From: Streptomyces tibetensis
GTDB lineage: Bacteria; Actinomycetota; Actinomycetes; Streptomycetales; Streptomycetaceae
Reading direction: 5' to 3'
Length of the DNA stretch: 64,000 bases
Assembly (NCBI RefSeq): GCF_007655005.1
Contig: NZ_SZVW01000022.1
Location: 1 to 64,000 of the forward strand
Shown: piece after piece, positions 1 to 8,655 of the stretch
Layout: every line of letters begins with the position of its first letter
How positions within the stretch are numbered: position 1 is the first letter of the stretch
Notes under the pieces: model-generated
What the model was told of the DNA's origin: nothing
Seen by the model: only the letters and a program-made list of their open reading frames with translations
Databases searched by the model: none
Position numbers and translations under genes: made by a program

Positions 1-54
1 GGTCAGCTTCCTGCGCCCCTGAGCCACCGTCCGGGTCTTGCGGATCTCGAACAT
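1..54 (-). CDS. 5' end of a transposase, probably IS30 family (cut by window edge)
   Basis: Only the first 18 codons are in the window, reading leftwards from an ATG at 52-54 and giving MFEIRKTRTVAQGRRKLT. From memory this resembles the start of actinobacterial IS30-family transposases, which continue into a helix-turn-helix segment; the rest lies outside. The sequence upstream of the ATG (about 60-100) has CTTGAG and CTCAAG arms around a GTTGCGACGATCG core and probably forms the end of the element. Family assignment is a recollection of short similarity, so confidence is modest. Confidence 0.42.
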   Translation of the reverse strand, partial: MFEIRKTRTVAQGRRKLT

Positions 55-120
55 CGCACCCCTTGAGCTGGGGTGTTGCGACGATCGCTAGAACTCAAGA
101 ACGGTCCCGGGGGCCTTTGC

Positions 121-1026
121 TCATCCCAGGGTCATCGAGGCCTGCACCGGCAGATGGTCGCTCGGGTACGTCCCGTCCCTGCTGAAGGTGTTCATCCGGG
201 CCCAGTGCGTTCTCACTCCGGGTGTGGTGAGGATCCAGTCGATGCGCCGCCCGCCGGGCCTGGGCGTCCGGTAGCCGTGGTGCGTCCCGTACGCCGGGCC
301 CCGTGAGGCCGCCGTGTCCCAGGCGTCCACCAGTCCGGTGTCCAGCATGAGGTCGTACACCCGGTTGTCGTGGGCGGCCGCGTTGAAGTCGCCGGTGACG
401 ATGACCGGTACGGACCGGTCCCACCCGGTGATCGTCTCGCCGATGAGCTCCGCCGAGCGTTCCCGGGCGTACTGGCTGACGCTGTCCAGGTGGGTGTTGA
501 GGACGTAGAACTCCCGTCCTCCGTCGGCGCGATCGGCGAAGCGGACCCAGGTCACCATGCGCAGCCAGTCAGCGCCCCAGGTGTTCGAGGCGATCGTGCG
601 CGGGGTGCCGGACAGCCAGAAGTGATCGAACTCGATCGGGTCGAGTCTGCGTGTGTCGTAGAAGATCGCCATGAACTCGTCCTTGCTGCCGCCCCCGCGC
701 CCGGTGCCGATCCAGTCGTAGTGCTCGCCGAGATCCTTCTCGATCGCGCGCACTTGCCGGTAGAGCCCTTCCTGGGTGCCGATGACGTGCGGTCGCTCGT
801 GGCGCAGCAGCTCTCGCATCACCGGGCGGCGCACGGTCCAGCGCGGTGTCTCGTCGACGACGGTCGCGAAGCGCACGTTGAACGTCATGACGTTCAGGGC
901 GCCCGCGTGCTCGCCGGCGGAAGCGCGGTGTGTGGGGCCCGCGGTGGTGAGCAGCGGTCCCGCGACGGCGGCGGCCGCCGCTGCCTTGAGCCCGTGGCGT
1001 CGCGTCACGCCGGCCTCGTTCGGCAC
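121..1026 (-). CDS. Secreted endonuclease/exonuclease/phosphatase-fold protein
   Basis: About 301 residues. An export signal at the N-terminus has Arg-Arg (TRRHG) followed by an Ala-rich hydrophobic stretch ending near Ala-Ser-Ala, so a Tat-type signal is likely. The mature part carries the fold's motifs in order: FNVRF (metal-binding Asn), TQE (metal-binding Glu), NTHLD, TGDFN (catalytic Asp/Asn), IDWI and a terminal SDHLPV (catalytic Asp-His). These place it among metal-dependent phosphodiesterases such as DNase I-like, inositol phosphatase-like and sphingomyelinase-like enzymes. The substrate cannot be told. The GTG at 1026 is preferred to an in-frame ATG seven codons upstream because GGGGAGGGAG lies just before it. 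The stop is about 20 bp from the presumed insertion sequence end, so that element landed just downstream. Confidence 0.85.
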   Translation of the reverse strand: MPNEAGVTRRHGLKAAAAAAVAGPLLTTAGPTHRASAGEHAGALNVMTFNVRFATVVDETPRWTVRRPVMRELLRHERPHVIGTQEGLYRQVRAIEKDLGEHYDWIGTGRGGGSKDEFMAIFYDTRRLDPIEFDHFWLSGTPRTIASNTWGADWLRMVTWVRFADRADGGREFYVLNTHLDSVSQYARERSAELIGETITGWDRSVPVIVTGDFNAAAHDNRVYDLMLDTGLVDAWDTAASRGPAYGTHHGYRTPRPGGRRIDWILTTPGVRTHWARMNTFSRDGTYPSDHLPVQASMTLG

Positions 1027-1188
1027 GTGGTCTCCCTCCCCTTGCACGTCAGGATGAAGCTTGCCTTCTGAGTACGGAAGAAGAGGGCCGATCGGCAGTG
1101 ATCAAGAGGGAAGCACGGGGAATTCCCCTTCACGATGGTGTTGACCAGGCCGAAGGTCGGCCGATAGCTTCGTTCTACGGATTGTTGA

Positions 1189-1203
1189 TTCCGCTGTGCG
1201 GAA
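1189..1203. promoter_or_regulatory. IclR-type palindrome ahead of the DUF6986 gene
   Basis: TTCCGC-TGT-GCGGAA has perfect 6-bp arms and a 3-bp centre. It ends four bases before the ribosome binding site of the following gene, so a bound repressor would block transcription. Short TTCCGC/GCGGAA dyads are typical of IclR-family regulators of purine-degradation and glyoxylate genes in streptomycetes. The regulator itself is not in this window. Confidence 0.5.
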
Positions 1204-1219
1204 AATGGAGGGTCTCGCA

Positions 1220-2521
1220 ATGGGTCAGGGCCGGCAGGAGAAGGTGGCGACGAGCCTCGCGGGAGCCGTCAGCGAGGAGATCAGCGCCTCCCTCGCGCCG
1301 GTCGACGCCGAGCTGGAGCGCCGCTACCCCGGAGACCCCGGTACCCGTCAGCCCGTCCACACCGTCTACGTGCCCGGCGACGCCTTCGCCGCCGACACCG
1401 TCCGCTCCTGGGGCGACCGGGCCCTCGCCGCACTCGACGAACACGCCCCGGACGCCGCGGCCTTCGCCGCCGTCCTCGGCCTCTCCGAGGAACTCGCCGG
1501 GCCCGTCCACGCGCGCGTGCGCGCCAAGCTGGAGCGCGAGCCGATCGAGGACCTGCGCGTCGATTTCGAGGACGGCTACGGCAACCGCCCCGACGCCGAG
1601 GAGGACGAGGCCGCCGCCCGCGCCGCCCGGATCATCGCGGAGGCCTACGCGGAGCGCACCGCCGCTCCCTACATGGGCATCCGCATGAAGTGCATGGAGG
1701 CGCCCGTACGAGCCCGGGGCATCCGCACCCTCGACATCTTCCTCACCGGCCTGATGGAGGCCGGCGGCCTGCCCGGCGGGCTGGTCCTCACCCTGCCGAA
1801 GGTGACGTACGCGGAGCAGGTCACCGCCATGGCGCGGCTACTGGACGCCTTCGAGAAGGCCCATGGGCTCGAGCCCGGCCGGATCGGCTTCGAGATCCAG
1901 ATCGAAACCAGCCAGTCCATCCTCGCCGCCGACGGCACCGCCACCGTCGCCCGCATGATCCAGGCCGCCGAGGGCCGCGCCACCGGACTGCACTACGGGA
2001 CCTTCGACTACAGTGCCTGCCTCGGCGTCTCCGCCGCCCACCAGGCCAGTGACCACCCCGCCGCGGACCATGCCAAGGCCGTCATGCAGGTCGCCGCTGC
2101 CGGTACGGGCGTACGCGTCTCGGACGGCTCGACGAACGTCCTGCCCGTCGGACCCACCGCGAAGGTCCACGACGCCTGGCGCCTGCACTACGGCCTCACC
2201 CGCCGCGCCCTGGCCCGCGCCTACTACCAGGGCTGGGACATGCACCCCGGCCACATCCCCACCCGCTACGCGGCCGTCTTCGCCTTCTACCGCGAGGGCT
2301 TCGAGCAGGCCGCAGCTCGCCTGTCCCGCTATGCCAACCGCACCGGCGGCGACGTCATGGACGAGCCCGCCACCGCCAAGGCCCTCAGCGGCTACCTGCT
2401 GCGCGGCCTGGACTGCGGGGCCCTGGACATCGGGGAGGTCGCCCGCCTGGCCGGCCTGACCCGGGCGGACCTGGAGAGCTTCGCGACGCCCCGGCGCGGG
2501 GACCTGACGGCCTCCGCCTGA
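1220..2521 (+). CDS. DUF6986 protein, HpcH/HpaI aldolase-citrate lyase-like
   Basis: About 433 residues. The central region has the look of the HpcH/HpaI aldolase and CitE-type lyase TIM barrel: a DFEDGYG segment, LPKVTYAEQ, FEIQIETSQS and a Thr-Phe-Asp-Tyr segment (TGLHYGTFDYSACLG) where these enzymes bind Mg2+ and a CoA or keto-acid substrate. The C-terminal third (GWDMHPGHIPTRYAAVFAFYREG) resembles the product-loop region of malyl-CoA lyases and malate synthase-like proteins. The ATG at 1220 is chosen because GGAGGG sits 7 bases upstream. It stands alone, with an IclR-type palindrome immediately upstream, suggesting induction by a small carboxylate, possibly in glyoxylate or ureide metabolism. 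The reaction is not established. Confidence 0.75.
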   Translation: MGQGRQEKVATSLAGAVSEEISASLAPVDAELERRYPGDPGTRQPVHTVYVPGDAFAADTVRSWGDRALAALDEHAPDAAAFAAVLGLSEELAGPVHARVRAKLEREPIEDLRVDFEDGYGNRPDAEEDEAAARAARIIAEAYAERTAAPYMGIRMKCMEAPVRARGIRTLDIFLTGLMEAGGLPGGLVLTLPKVTYAEQVTAMARLLDAFEKAHGLEPGRIGFEIQIETSQSILAADGTATVARMIQAAEGRATGLHYGTFDYSACLGVSAAHQASDHPAADHAKAVMQVAAAGTGVRVSDGSTNVLPVGPTAKVHDAWRLHYGLTRRALARAYYQGWDMHPGHIPTRYAAVFAFYREGFEQAAARLSRYANRTGGDVMDEPATAKALSGYLLRGLDCGALDIGEVARLAGLTRADLESFATPRRGDLTASA

Positions 2522-2675
2522 CCGTGTCGGTCCGGCGGATCGGACGGCACGTACCGGCCCTGTCACAGCCGTCACCGACACCTGTTGCCGTCACCGGCGC
2601 CCCGTAGTCTGTACGCCACGCACTGACGGTGTCGGTCGTCGGCGCATCCGGTGGGGTCACAGGAACGGGGCAGCG

Positions 2676-4625
2676 GTGTCGACGGGGGAGCACGGGCAGA
2701 CGGACGGGGCCGGACGGCTGCTGGCAGGCCGCTATCGCGTCACGGCGGCGCTGGGGCGCGGCGGGATGGGCGTCGTGTGGAAGGCCGTCGACGAGGTCCT
2801 CGGCCGTGAGGTCGCGGTCAAGGAACTGCGCACCTACACCGACGCGGCCGGCCCCGAACTGGCCGCTCTGCAGCTGCGGATGCAACGCGAGGCGCGTGCG
2901 GCGGCCCGGGTGCGTCACCCCGGTGTCATCGCCGTGCACGACATCGCCCAGGTCGACGGCCGCCCGATCATCGTCATGGAACTGGTCGACGGGCCGTCCC
3001 TGGACGACGTCCTGCGCGAGCGCGGCACGCTGGACCCGGGTGAGGCGGCCGGGATCGGCGCCGAGGTCATGGACGCGCTGGCCGCCGCCCACCGCGCGGG
3101 CGTCCTGCACCGGGACGTCAAGCCGGGCAACATCCTGCTCGACCGCTCGGGCCGGGTCGTCCTCACCGACTTCGGCATCGCCACGATGGACGATCCGGGG
3201 GACGGTTCGGCCACGCACCTCACACGCAGCGGCGAACTGGTCGGCTCCCTCGACTATCTGGCTCCCGAGCGCGCCCAGGGCGCCGACCCGGGCCCAGCCT
3301 CCGACATCTGGGCCCTGGGTGCCACGCTGTACGCGGCCGTCGAGGGTGCTTCGCCCTTCCGTCGCACGTCGACGTTCTCCACGCTCACCGCGATCGTCTC
3401 CGAGCCGCTGCCGGAGCCCCGTCGCGCCGGCCCCCTCGCGCCGGTCCTGCGGCGGCTGCTGGACAAACGCCCCGAGTCCCGCCCGGAGGCCGACCAGGCC
3501 CGCGCACTGCTCCAGGCCGTCGCGGACACGGGCGGCTCGGACACGCCGACGTCCACTCTGCGGGGCCCCGCGGTCGCGCCCCCGCGGGCGGAGACGGAGC
3601 GCGGTGTCCCGTCGGTGCCGCCGGGGTTCGGACCCCCGCTGCAGGGCGCGGCCGGACCTCACGAGGGCGGCGGCACCCCGGGGCCATCGGTGCCGGGGCA
3701 CCCCGCGCACGCAGGCACCGACGGCGCCACCCCGGGGACGTCGGCGTCCGGGCACCCCGCGCACGCAGGCACCGACGGCGCCACCCCGGGGACGTCGGCG
3801 TCCGGGCACTCCGCGCACGCAGGCACCGACACGCAGGCCTCGGGTGCTGGTCAGGCCACACCGTCGAGCCCCGGCACCAGCCCCCGGGGTGCCGGCCCTC
3901 TCGCCCCCGGCAGCACCGCACCCACCGGCTCCATGAACCCCGGCCGCGCCGCGCCCCGCCGCAAGGCGCGTGTCCTGCTGGCCGCCGCGGCCGTCACCGT
4001 CGTCCTGGCCGCCGCCGGTACCACGATCGCCCTGCTGAGCGACGACTCCGGCGGCAAGGGGACCGGCCCGCGGACGGGCGCCGTCGGTGCGGACGACGGG
4101 CCCTCCGAGCCCAGTGGACCGGACGACGGCTCGAACGCCCCGAGGTCCACGGAACAGGGAGACGCCGAGGACAGGGCACCCTCCGGGAAGACCGCCGACC
4201 CGAAGGACCCCGAGCCCACCGGCCGGGAGACCACACCAGCCCCCGGGAAATCGACCCCTCGCGCCACCGCCGGAGGCGGCACCACCCCCGGCGGCGGATC
4301 CGGAGGCGGCACCACCCCCGGCGGCGGATCGACCACCCCGGCCCCGGCCTGTCACGCCATCGGCGGCGGCAGGTACAACTGCCAGGTCTGGAAGACCGCC
4401 GGCTCCTACACCGCCTCCGGCACCAAGGCCGGCATCCTCAACGCGGGCACCAACTACTTCTACTGCCAGCGGAACCTGGGCCGCCGCGAGACGTCCGGGG
4501 AGTGGACCAACATCTGGTGGGCGAAGACCGACGACGACAGCGGCAACACGAACGTCTGGGTCAGCGACGTCTACATCAAGGGCGGCGGCAACGACGCGCC
4601 GGTCCCCGGACTCCCGGTCTGCTGA
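2676..4625 (+). CDS. Membrane-anchored Ser/Thr protein kinase
   Basis: About 649 residues. The N-terminal 270 residues are a complete Hanks-type kinase: Gly-rich loop LGRGGMG, VAVKEL (Lys), HRDVKPGN catalytic loop, DFGIA and the APE motif in LAPERAQG. A low-complexity linker follows, with an 18-residue repeat. One transmembrane helix lies near residues 428-450 (VLLAAAAVTVVLAAAG). Outside is a Gly/Thr/Pro stalk containing two GGGTTPGGGS units, then a compact domain of about 90 residues with paired Cys, Trp and Tyr (CHAIGGGRYNCQVW, NYFYCQRN, terminal Cys). It has no PASTA repeats, so it is not the cell-wall PknB type. The outer domain looks like a small SH3-like ligand sensor. A possible -10 (TAGTCT) lies at 2605-2610. 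The GTG start has only a weak upstream GGAACGGGG. Confidence 0.9.
   Translation: MSTGEHGQTDGAGRLLAGRYRVTAALGRGGMGVVWKAVDEVLGREVAVKELRTYTDAAGPELAALQLRMQREARAAARVRHPGVIAVHDIAQVDGRPIIVMELVDGPSLDDVLRERGTLDPGEAAGIGAEVMDALAAAHRAGVLHRDVKPGNILLDRSGRVVLTDFGIATMDDPGDGSATHLTRSGELVGSLDYLAPERAQGADPGPASDIWALGATLYAAVEGASPFRRTSTFSTLTAIVSEPLPEPRRAGPLAPVLRRLLDKRPESRPEADQARALLQAVADTGGSDTPTSTLRGPAVAPPRAETERGVPSVPPGFGPPLQGAAGPHEGGGTPGPSVPGHPAHAGTDGATPGTSASGHPAHAGTDGATPGTSASGHSAHAGTDTQASGAGQATPSSPGTSPRGAGPLAPGSTAPTGSMNPGRAAPRRKARVLLAAAAVTVVLAAAGTTIALLSDDSGGKGTGPRTGAVGADDGPSEPSGPDDGSNAPRSTEQGDAEDRAPSGKTADPKDPEPTGRETTPAPGKSTPRATAGGGTTPGGGSGGGTTPGGGSTTPAPACHAIGGGRYNCQVWKTAGSYTASGTKAGILNAGTNYFYCQRNLGRRETSGEWTNIWWAKTDDDSGNTNVWVSDVYIKGGGNDAPVPGLPVC
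3696..3830 (+). repeat. 54-bp tandem repeat in the kinase linker
   Basis: Two full copies (3696-3749 and 3750-3803) and half of a third (3804-3830) encode an 18-residue unit starting GHPAHAGTDG and ending PGTSAS. The copies are almost identical at DNA level, so the duplication is recent or kept uniform. The unit keeps the kinase frame and lengthens the disordered cytoplasmic linker between kinase domain and membrane helix. Confidence 0.9.
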
Positions 4626-5386
4626 CCCCGGGCCGAAGCGGCCACGTACCGCTCGAGACCGGAGGCCGTCACCAGCTTCTCCTCGACGAACAGCCGCGTG
4701 CCCCGCTCGCACAGCCGCCGGTCTCCCCGGGCCCGCGCGCAGAACTCCTCGGGCACGACTCCGAACAGCTCCCGCAGACGCGGCAACCCGACGAGGAGCT
4801 CGGTCAGCAGCTCCCGCTCACCCGGGTGGGTGCGCGGCGCGCCCGTGCCGTCGTGGAGGACACCGTGCCGGTTGACGTAGACGTACGCCCCGGGCAGCCG
4901 GGTGCCGTCCGCGAGGTCGATCCGGACGTCGGGCGACGGCAGCCAGGCCCGGTCGAAGTTGCCGCCCGGCACCGGCACGCCCTCGCTCGCGTCGATCACC
5001 GCGAGCTGCTCGGCGTCGAGCCACAGGACGAACAACTCCCGTACGGTGCCCGGGGCGCCGACCGGCGAGGCGGAGACGTACCCCATACGGCTCACATGCG
5101 CGGAGACACCGGCGTCGATGCCCCTCACCCGCGCCTTCACCATGGGCAGCGGCGCCCCGATGCCGAACTCCGCCATCTTGTGCCGCAACTGCCCAGGGCA
5201 GCCGTTCGAGCCGATGGCGATGACCGGAGTGCGGTCCTCGTACACCAGCTGCTCCAGCGGCAGGAAACAGTCCCCGTCGAGCAGCCCGGAATCGGCGGGC
5301 CACGCTCCCGGGTACAGCAGAGGGTGCTCGCGCGGCGCCTCCGCCAGGCCGAGTGCCCGCAGTGTGCGATCGGTGGCGTCGTCCAT
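4571..5386 (-). CDS. Gamma-glutamylcyclotransferase-fold protein, unknown substrate
   Basis: About 271 residues. The segment VIAIGSNGCPGQLRHK resembles the (Y)GSN loop that opens gamma-glutamylcyclotransferase-like proteins, and ELFVLWLDAEQLAVIDASEG fits the later strand and catalytic Glu region of that fold. The protein is larger than typical members and its function is not clear. Its 3' end overlaps the converging kinase gene by 55 bp. It lies just downstream of the LacI-type regulator gene on the same strand, separated by only 7 bases, so the two may be cotranscribed. Confidence 0.65.
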   Translation of the reverse strand: MDDATDRTLRALGLAEAPREHPLLYPGAWPADSGLLDGDCFLPLEQLVYEDRTPVIAIGSNGCPGQLRHKMAEFGIGAPLPMVKARVRGIDAGVSAHVSRMGYVSASPVGAPGTVRELFVLWLDAEQLAVIDASEGVPVPGGNFDRAWLPSPDVRIDLADGTRLPGAYVYVNRHGVLHDGTGAPRTHPGERELLTELLVGLPRLRELFGVVPEEFCARARGDRRLCERGTRLFVEEKLVTASGLERYVAASARGQQTGSPGTGASLPPPLM

Positions 5387-5393
5387 CGGCCGC

Positions 5394-6431
5394 TCAGTCC
5401 GCCGGAGGGATCTCGCCCGAGCCGCGGGTGATCAGCCGGGTCGGCAGCTCGATGCGTTCGGGGGGCACCGGGGTGCCGTCCAGCTGCCGGAAGAGACGTT
5501 CCGCCGCGGTGCGGCCGATGTCCGCCGCGTCCTGGGCCACGACCGTGACGCCCGGCTGGAGCAGGTCGGCGAGCTCGATGTCGTCGAAACCGACCAGGGC
5601 GACACGGCGGGCCTGCTCGGCGAGCACCCGGATCACGGTCACCGTCACCCGGTTGTTGCCCGCGAAGATCGCCGTGACCGGGTCCGGGCCGGTCAGCATG
5701 TCCTCGGCCGCCCTGCGCACCCGCTCGGGGCCGGTGACGCCGAGGGACATCCAGGAGTCCGCCACCGGTATGCCCGCGTCCTCCATGGCGGCCCGGTAGC
5801 CGCGCAACCGCTCGGCGGCGGTGTGGATCCGGGGCATGTCGCCGATGAAGCCGATCCTGCGGTGACCGTGTGCGATGAGATGGGCGACGCCGCCGCGGGC
5901 GCCGCCGAAGTTGTCCGACAGGACCACGTCGGCGTCGATGTGCCCGGCCGGCCGGTCCACGAACACCGTGGCGACCCCCGCCTTGAGCTCCGGTTCCAGA
6001 TACCGGTGGTCGTCCCCGGCCGGGATCACCACCAGCCCGTCCACCCGCCGCGCGCACAGGGCCAGCACCAGCTCCTGTTCCCGCTCGGGGTCCTCCGCGC
6101 TGGAGCCGTTGATCAGCAGGGCACCGTGCGCGCGGGCCACCTCCTCGACCGACCGGCTCAGCGGCCCGTAGAACGGGTCCGCGAGGTCCTCCAGGACCAG
6201 GCCGATGCTCGCCGTGCGGCCCTTGCGCAGCACCCGCGCGCTGTCGTTGCGGCGGAAGCCGAGGGCGTCGATCGCCTCCTGGACCCGCTGCTCCGTCTCC
6301 GCGGTGACCCCCGGCTCCCCGTTCACGACACGGGAGACCGTCTTGAGGCCGACTCCGGCGCGCGCGGCCACGTCCTTCATGGTCGGCCGGGTGCCGTAAC
6401 GCGCTGCGGAGCGGAGGGGGGTCTGGGGCAC
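5394..6431 (-). CDS. LacI-family transcriptional regulator
   Basis: About 345 residues from the GTG at 6431. The N-terminus holds the LacI helix-turn-helix (PTMKDVAARAGVGLKTVSRVVNGE) with hinge helix (ARVLRKGRT), followed by the periplasmic-binding-protein-like sensor (SIGLVLEDLADPFYG to VALVGFDDIELADLLQPGV). The frame is open 29 codons further to an ATG at 6518, but that ATG falls inside the operator palindrome and lacks a ribosome site; the GTG follows AGGACAGGA. It is divergent from a ROK-family kinase and the dyad GACAACGTTGTC lies between them, so it probably represses itself and the kinase, with a sugar as inducer. Confidence 0.9.
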   Translation of the reverse strand: MPQTPLRSAARYGTRPTMKDVAARAGVGLKTVSRVVNGEPGVTAETEQRVQEAIDALGFRRNDSARVLRKGRTASIGLVLEDLADPFYGPLSRSVEEVARAHGALLINGSSAEDPEREQELVLALCARRVDGLVVIPAGDDHRYLEPELKAGVATVFVDRPAGHIDADVVLSDNFGGARGGVAHLIAHGHRRIGFIGDMPRIHTAAERLRGYRAAMEDAGIPVADSWMSLGVTGPERVRRAAEDMLTGPDPVTAIFAGNNRVTVTVIRVLAEQARRVALVGFDDIELADLLQPGVTVVAQDAADIGRTAAERLFRQLDGTPVPPERIELPTRLITRGSGEIPPAD

Positions 6432-6513
6432 GGTGCGGTGTCCTGTCCTGTCGTCCACGGGGGTGCGTCGATTCTCGGTTTGTATGACGATGTGGCGTCG
6501 AGCATAGAGCCTG

Positions 6514-6525
6514 GACAACGTTGTC
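6514..6525. promoter_or_regulatory. LacI-type operator between lacI-like and ROK genes
   Basis: GACAACGTTGTC is a perfect 12-bp palindrome with the central CG typical of LacI-family operators. It is the only such dyad between the two divergent genes, 82 bp from the regulator start and 127 bp from the kinase start. Confidence 0.75.
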
Positions 6526-6652
6526 AGGCTCGGGGGAGACTGTCCACCGCACTCTCCGGCCCGCGCACCGCCGTGGGACGGGCCTGCTGCTTGCCCTGCT
6601 TGATGGCCTTTATCGGCGTTTTTCTCACGCCCGACGGGGAGATCCGACTCTG

Positions 6653-7606
6653 ATGCACACCGACCTCGTGGCCGCGCTCGACATCGGCGGCACCAAGATC
6701 GCCGGCGCTCTGGTCGACGGCGGCGGCCGGATTCTGGTCCGCGCCCAGCGGCCGACGCCCGCCCGGGAGGACGGCGACACCGTGATGCGGGCCGTGGCGG
6801 AGGTGCTCGGCGAGCTCACCGCGTCGCCGCTGTGGGAGCGTGCCTCGGCCGTGGGGATCGGCAGTGCCGGTCCCGTGGACGCCTCAGCGGGCACGGTCAG
6901 TCCGGTGAACGTGCCCGGCTGGCGCGACTACCCGCTCGTCGCCCGCGTCCGGGCCGCCGCCGGCGACCTGCCCGTCGAGCTGATCGGCGACGGTGTGGCG
7001 ATCACCGCGGCAGAGCACTGGCAGGGTGCCGCCCGGGGCCACGACAACGCGCTGTGCATGGTCGTCTCCACGGGCGTCGGCGGCGGTCTGGTGCTCGACG
7101 GCCGGCTGCATCCCGGGCCCACCGGCAACGCCGGCCACATCGGCCACATCAGCGTGGACCTCGACGGCGATCTGTGCCCGTGCGGCTCGCACGGCTGTGT
7201 GGAGCGCATCGCGAGCGGCCCCAACATCGCCCGGCGCGCCCTGGAGAGCGGCTGGCGGCCCGGCCCGGACGGGGACACCTCCGCCGCCGCGGTGGCCGCC
7301 GCCGCCCGCTCCGGCGACCCGGTCGCCGTCGCCTCCTTCGAACGGGCCGCCCAGGCCCTGGCCGCCGGGATCGCCGCCACCGCGACCCTCGTGGAGATCG
7401 ACATCGCCGTGATCGGCGGGGGAGTGGGCAAGGCGGGCGACGTTCTGCTCGGTCCCCTGCGCAAGGCCCTGAGCTCCTACGCGACGCTGTCCTTCGTCCG
7501 GCACCTGACCGTGGCGCCGGCGCAGATGGGCACCGACGCGGGGCTCGTGGGCGCGGCGGCGGCAGCGCTGGCGAGGCGTTCGGACGCGGCGACGGCCGGG
7601 GTGTGA
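6653..7606 (+). CDS. ROK-family sugar kinase (glucokinase-like)
   Basis: About 317 residues. The N-terminal phosphate loop ALDIGGTKIAGALVD, the ROK core VSTGVGGGLVLDGRLHPGPTGNAGHIGHI (substrate-binding Glu replaced by Asn/Ala-Gly, with the catalytic-side His kept) and the zinc-type cysteine cluster CPCGSHGCVE are all present. The C-terminal GGGVGKAGDVLLGPL closes the ATP site. The presence of the DNA-free N-terminus shows it is an enzyme rather than a ROK repressor. It phosphorylates a hexose or N-acylated amino sugar. It is divergently coupled to a LacI regulator. The ATG at 6653 follows GGGGAG by 11 bases. Confidence 0.88.
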   Translation: MHTDLVAALDIGGTKIAGALVDGGGRILVRAQRPTPAREDGDTVMRAVAEVLGELTASPLWERASAVGIGSAGPVDASAGTVSPVNVPGWRDYPLVARVRAAAGDLPVELIGDGVAITAAEHWQGAARGHDNALCMVVSTGVGGGLVLDGRLHPGPTGNAGHIGHISVDLDGDLCPCGSHGCVERIASGPNIARRALESGWRPGPDGDTSAAAVAAAARSGDPVAVASFERAAQALAAGIAATATLVEIDIAVIGGGVGKAGDVLLGPLRKALSSYATLSFVRHLTVAPAQMGTDAGLVGAAAAALARRSDAATAGV

Positions 7607-7613
7607 GACGGGG

Positions 7614-7643
7614 CCGGCCGATCGAGCAGGAACGTTCGGCCGG
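7614..7643 (+). terminator. Hairpin after the ROK kinase gene
   Basis: CCGGCCGA and TCGGCCGG form an 8-bp perfect stem with a 14-base loop, 7 bases after the kinase stop codon. There is no T-run, as usual in this kind of genome. Confidence 0.5.
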
Positions 7644-7767
7644 CGGTGGTGCGATGCGGGTCGGAGCGGAGGCCGACGTGACGGCCACCCCTGGGCGATA
7701 CGGACCGGTCCGGTCCGTTTAGCCGGAAATCAGCCGCACGTGCGTGCGATGTGGCACGATCGCGCTT

Positions 7768-8211
<444 letters not shown>

Positions 8212-8221
8212 CGTGAGGGCC

Positions 8222-8638
8222 ATGGACCTTCGCATTCACGCCAGTTTCCTTCCGCACGACGACCCGGACGCCGCCCTGGCGTTCTACCGCGACACCCTCG
8301 GCTTCGAAGTCAGAAACGACGTCGGGTACCAGGGCATGCGCTGGATCACGGTCGGCCCCGTCGGCCAGCCCGGCACGAACATCGTGCTGCACCCGCCGGC
8401 CGCCGACCCCGGCGTCACCGAGGACGAGCGCCGCACCATCGCCGAGATGATGGCCAAGGGCACCTACGCCAGCATCGTCCTGGCCACCACCGACGTCGAC
8501 GCCACCTTCGAGCGGGTGCAGGCGGGTGACGCCGAGGTGGTCCAGGAGCCGGTGGACCAGCCCTACGGCGTTCGCGACTGCGCCTTCCGCGACCCCGCGG
8601 GCAACATGGTCCGCATCCAGCAGCTGAAGGCGTCGTAG
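8222..8638 (+). CDS. VOC (glyoxalase/bleomycin resistance) family protein
   Basis: About 138 residues forming two beta-alpha-beta-beta-beta units: DPDAALAFYRDTLGFEV in the first, VDATFERVQAGDAEVVQEP and DCAFRDPAGNMVRIQQL in the second. The family includes metal-dependent dioxygenases, glyoxalases and drug-sequestering proteins; the typical metal His/Glu set is incomplete here, so binding rather than catalysis is possible. It lies between the AraC regulator and a UvrA-like ATPase, which suggests a role in resistance to a DNA-active or toxic compound. Confidence 0.88.
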   Translation: MDLRIHASFLPHDDPDAALAFYRDTLGFEVRNDVGYQGMRWITVGPVGQPGTNIVLHPPAADPGVTEDERRTIAEMMAKGTYASIVLATTDVDATFERVQAGDAEVVQEPVDQPYGVRDCAFRDPAGNMVRIQQLKAS

Positions 8639-8655
8639 CAGCCCCCGCACCGCAC

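Noticed and set aside
2385..4712. 775-codon open frame on the minus strand under the kinase gene
   Set aside because: Mirror of high-G+C codon bias; Arg/Gly/Val-rich translation without motifs, while the plus strand encodes a complete kinase.
6432..6518. Longer start for the first LacI regulator at 6518
   Set aside because: The ATG lies inside the operator palindrome and has no ribosome site; the helix-turn-helix begins well after the internal GTG.
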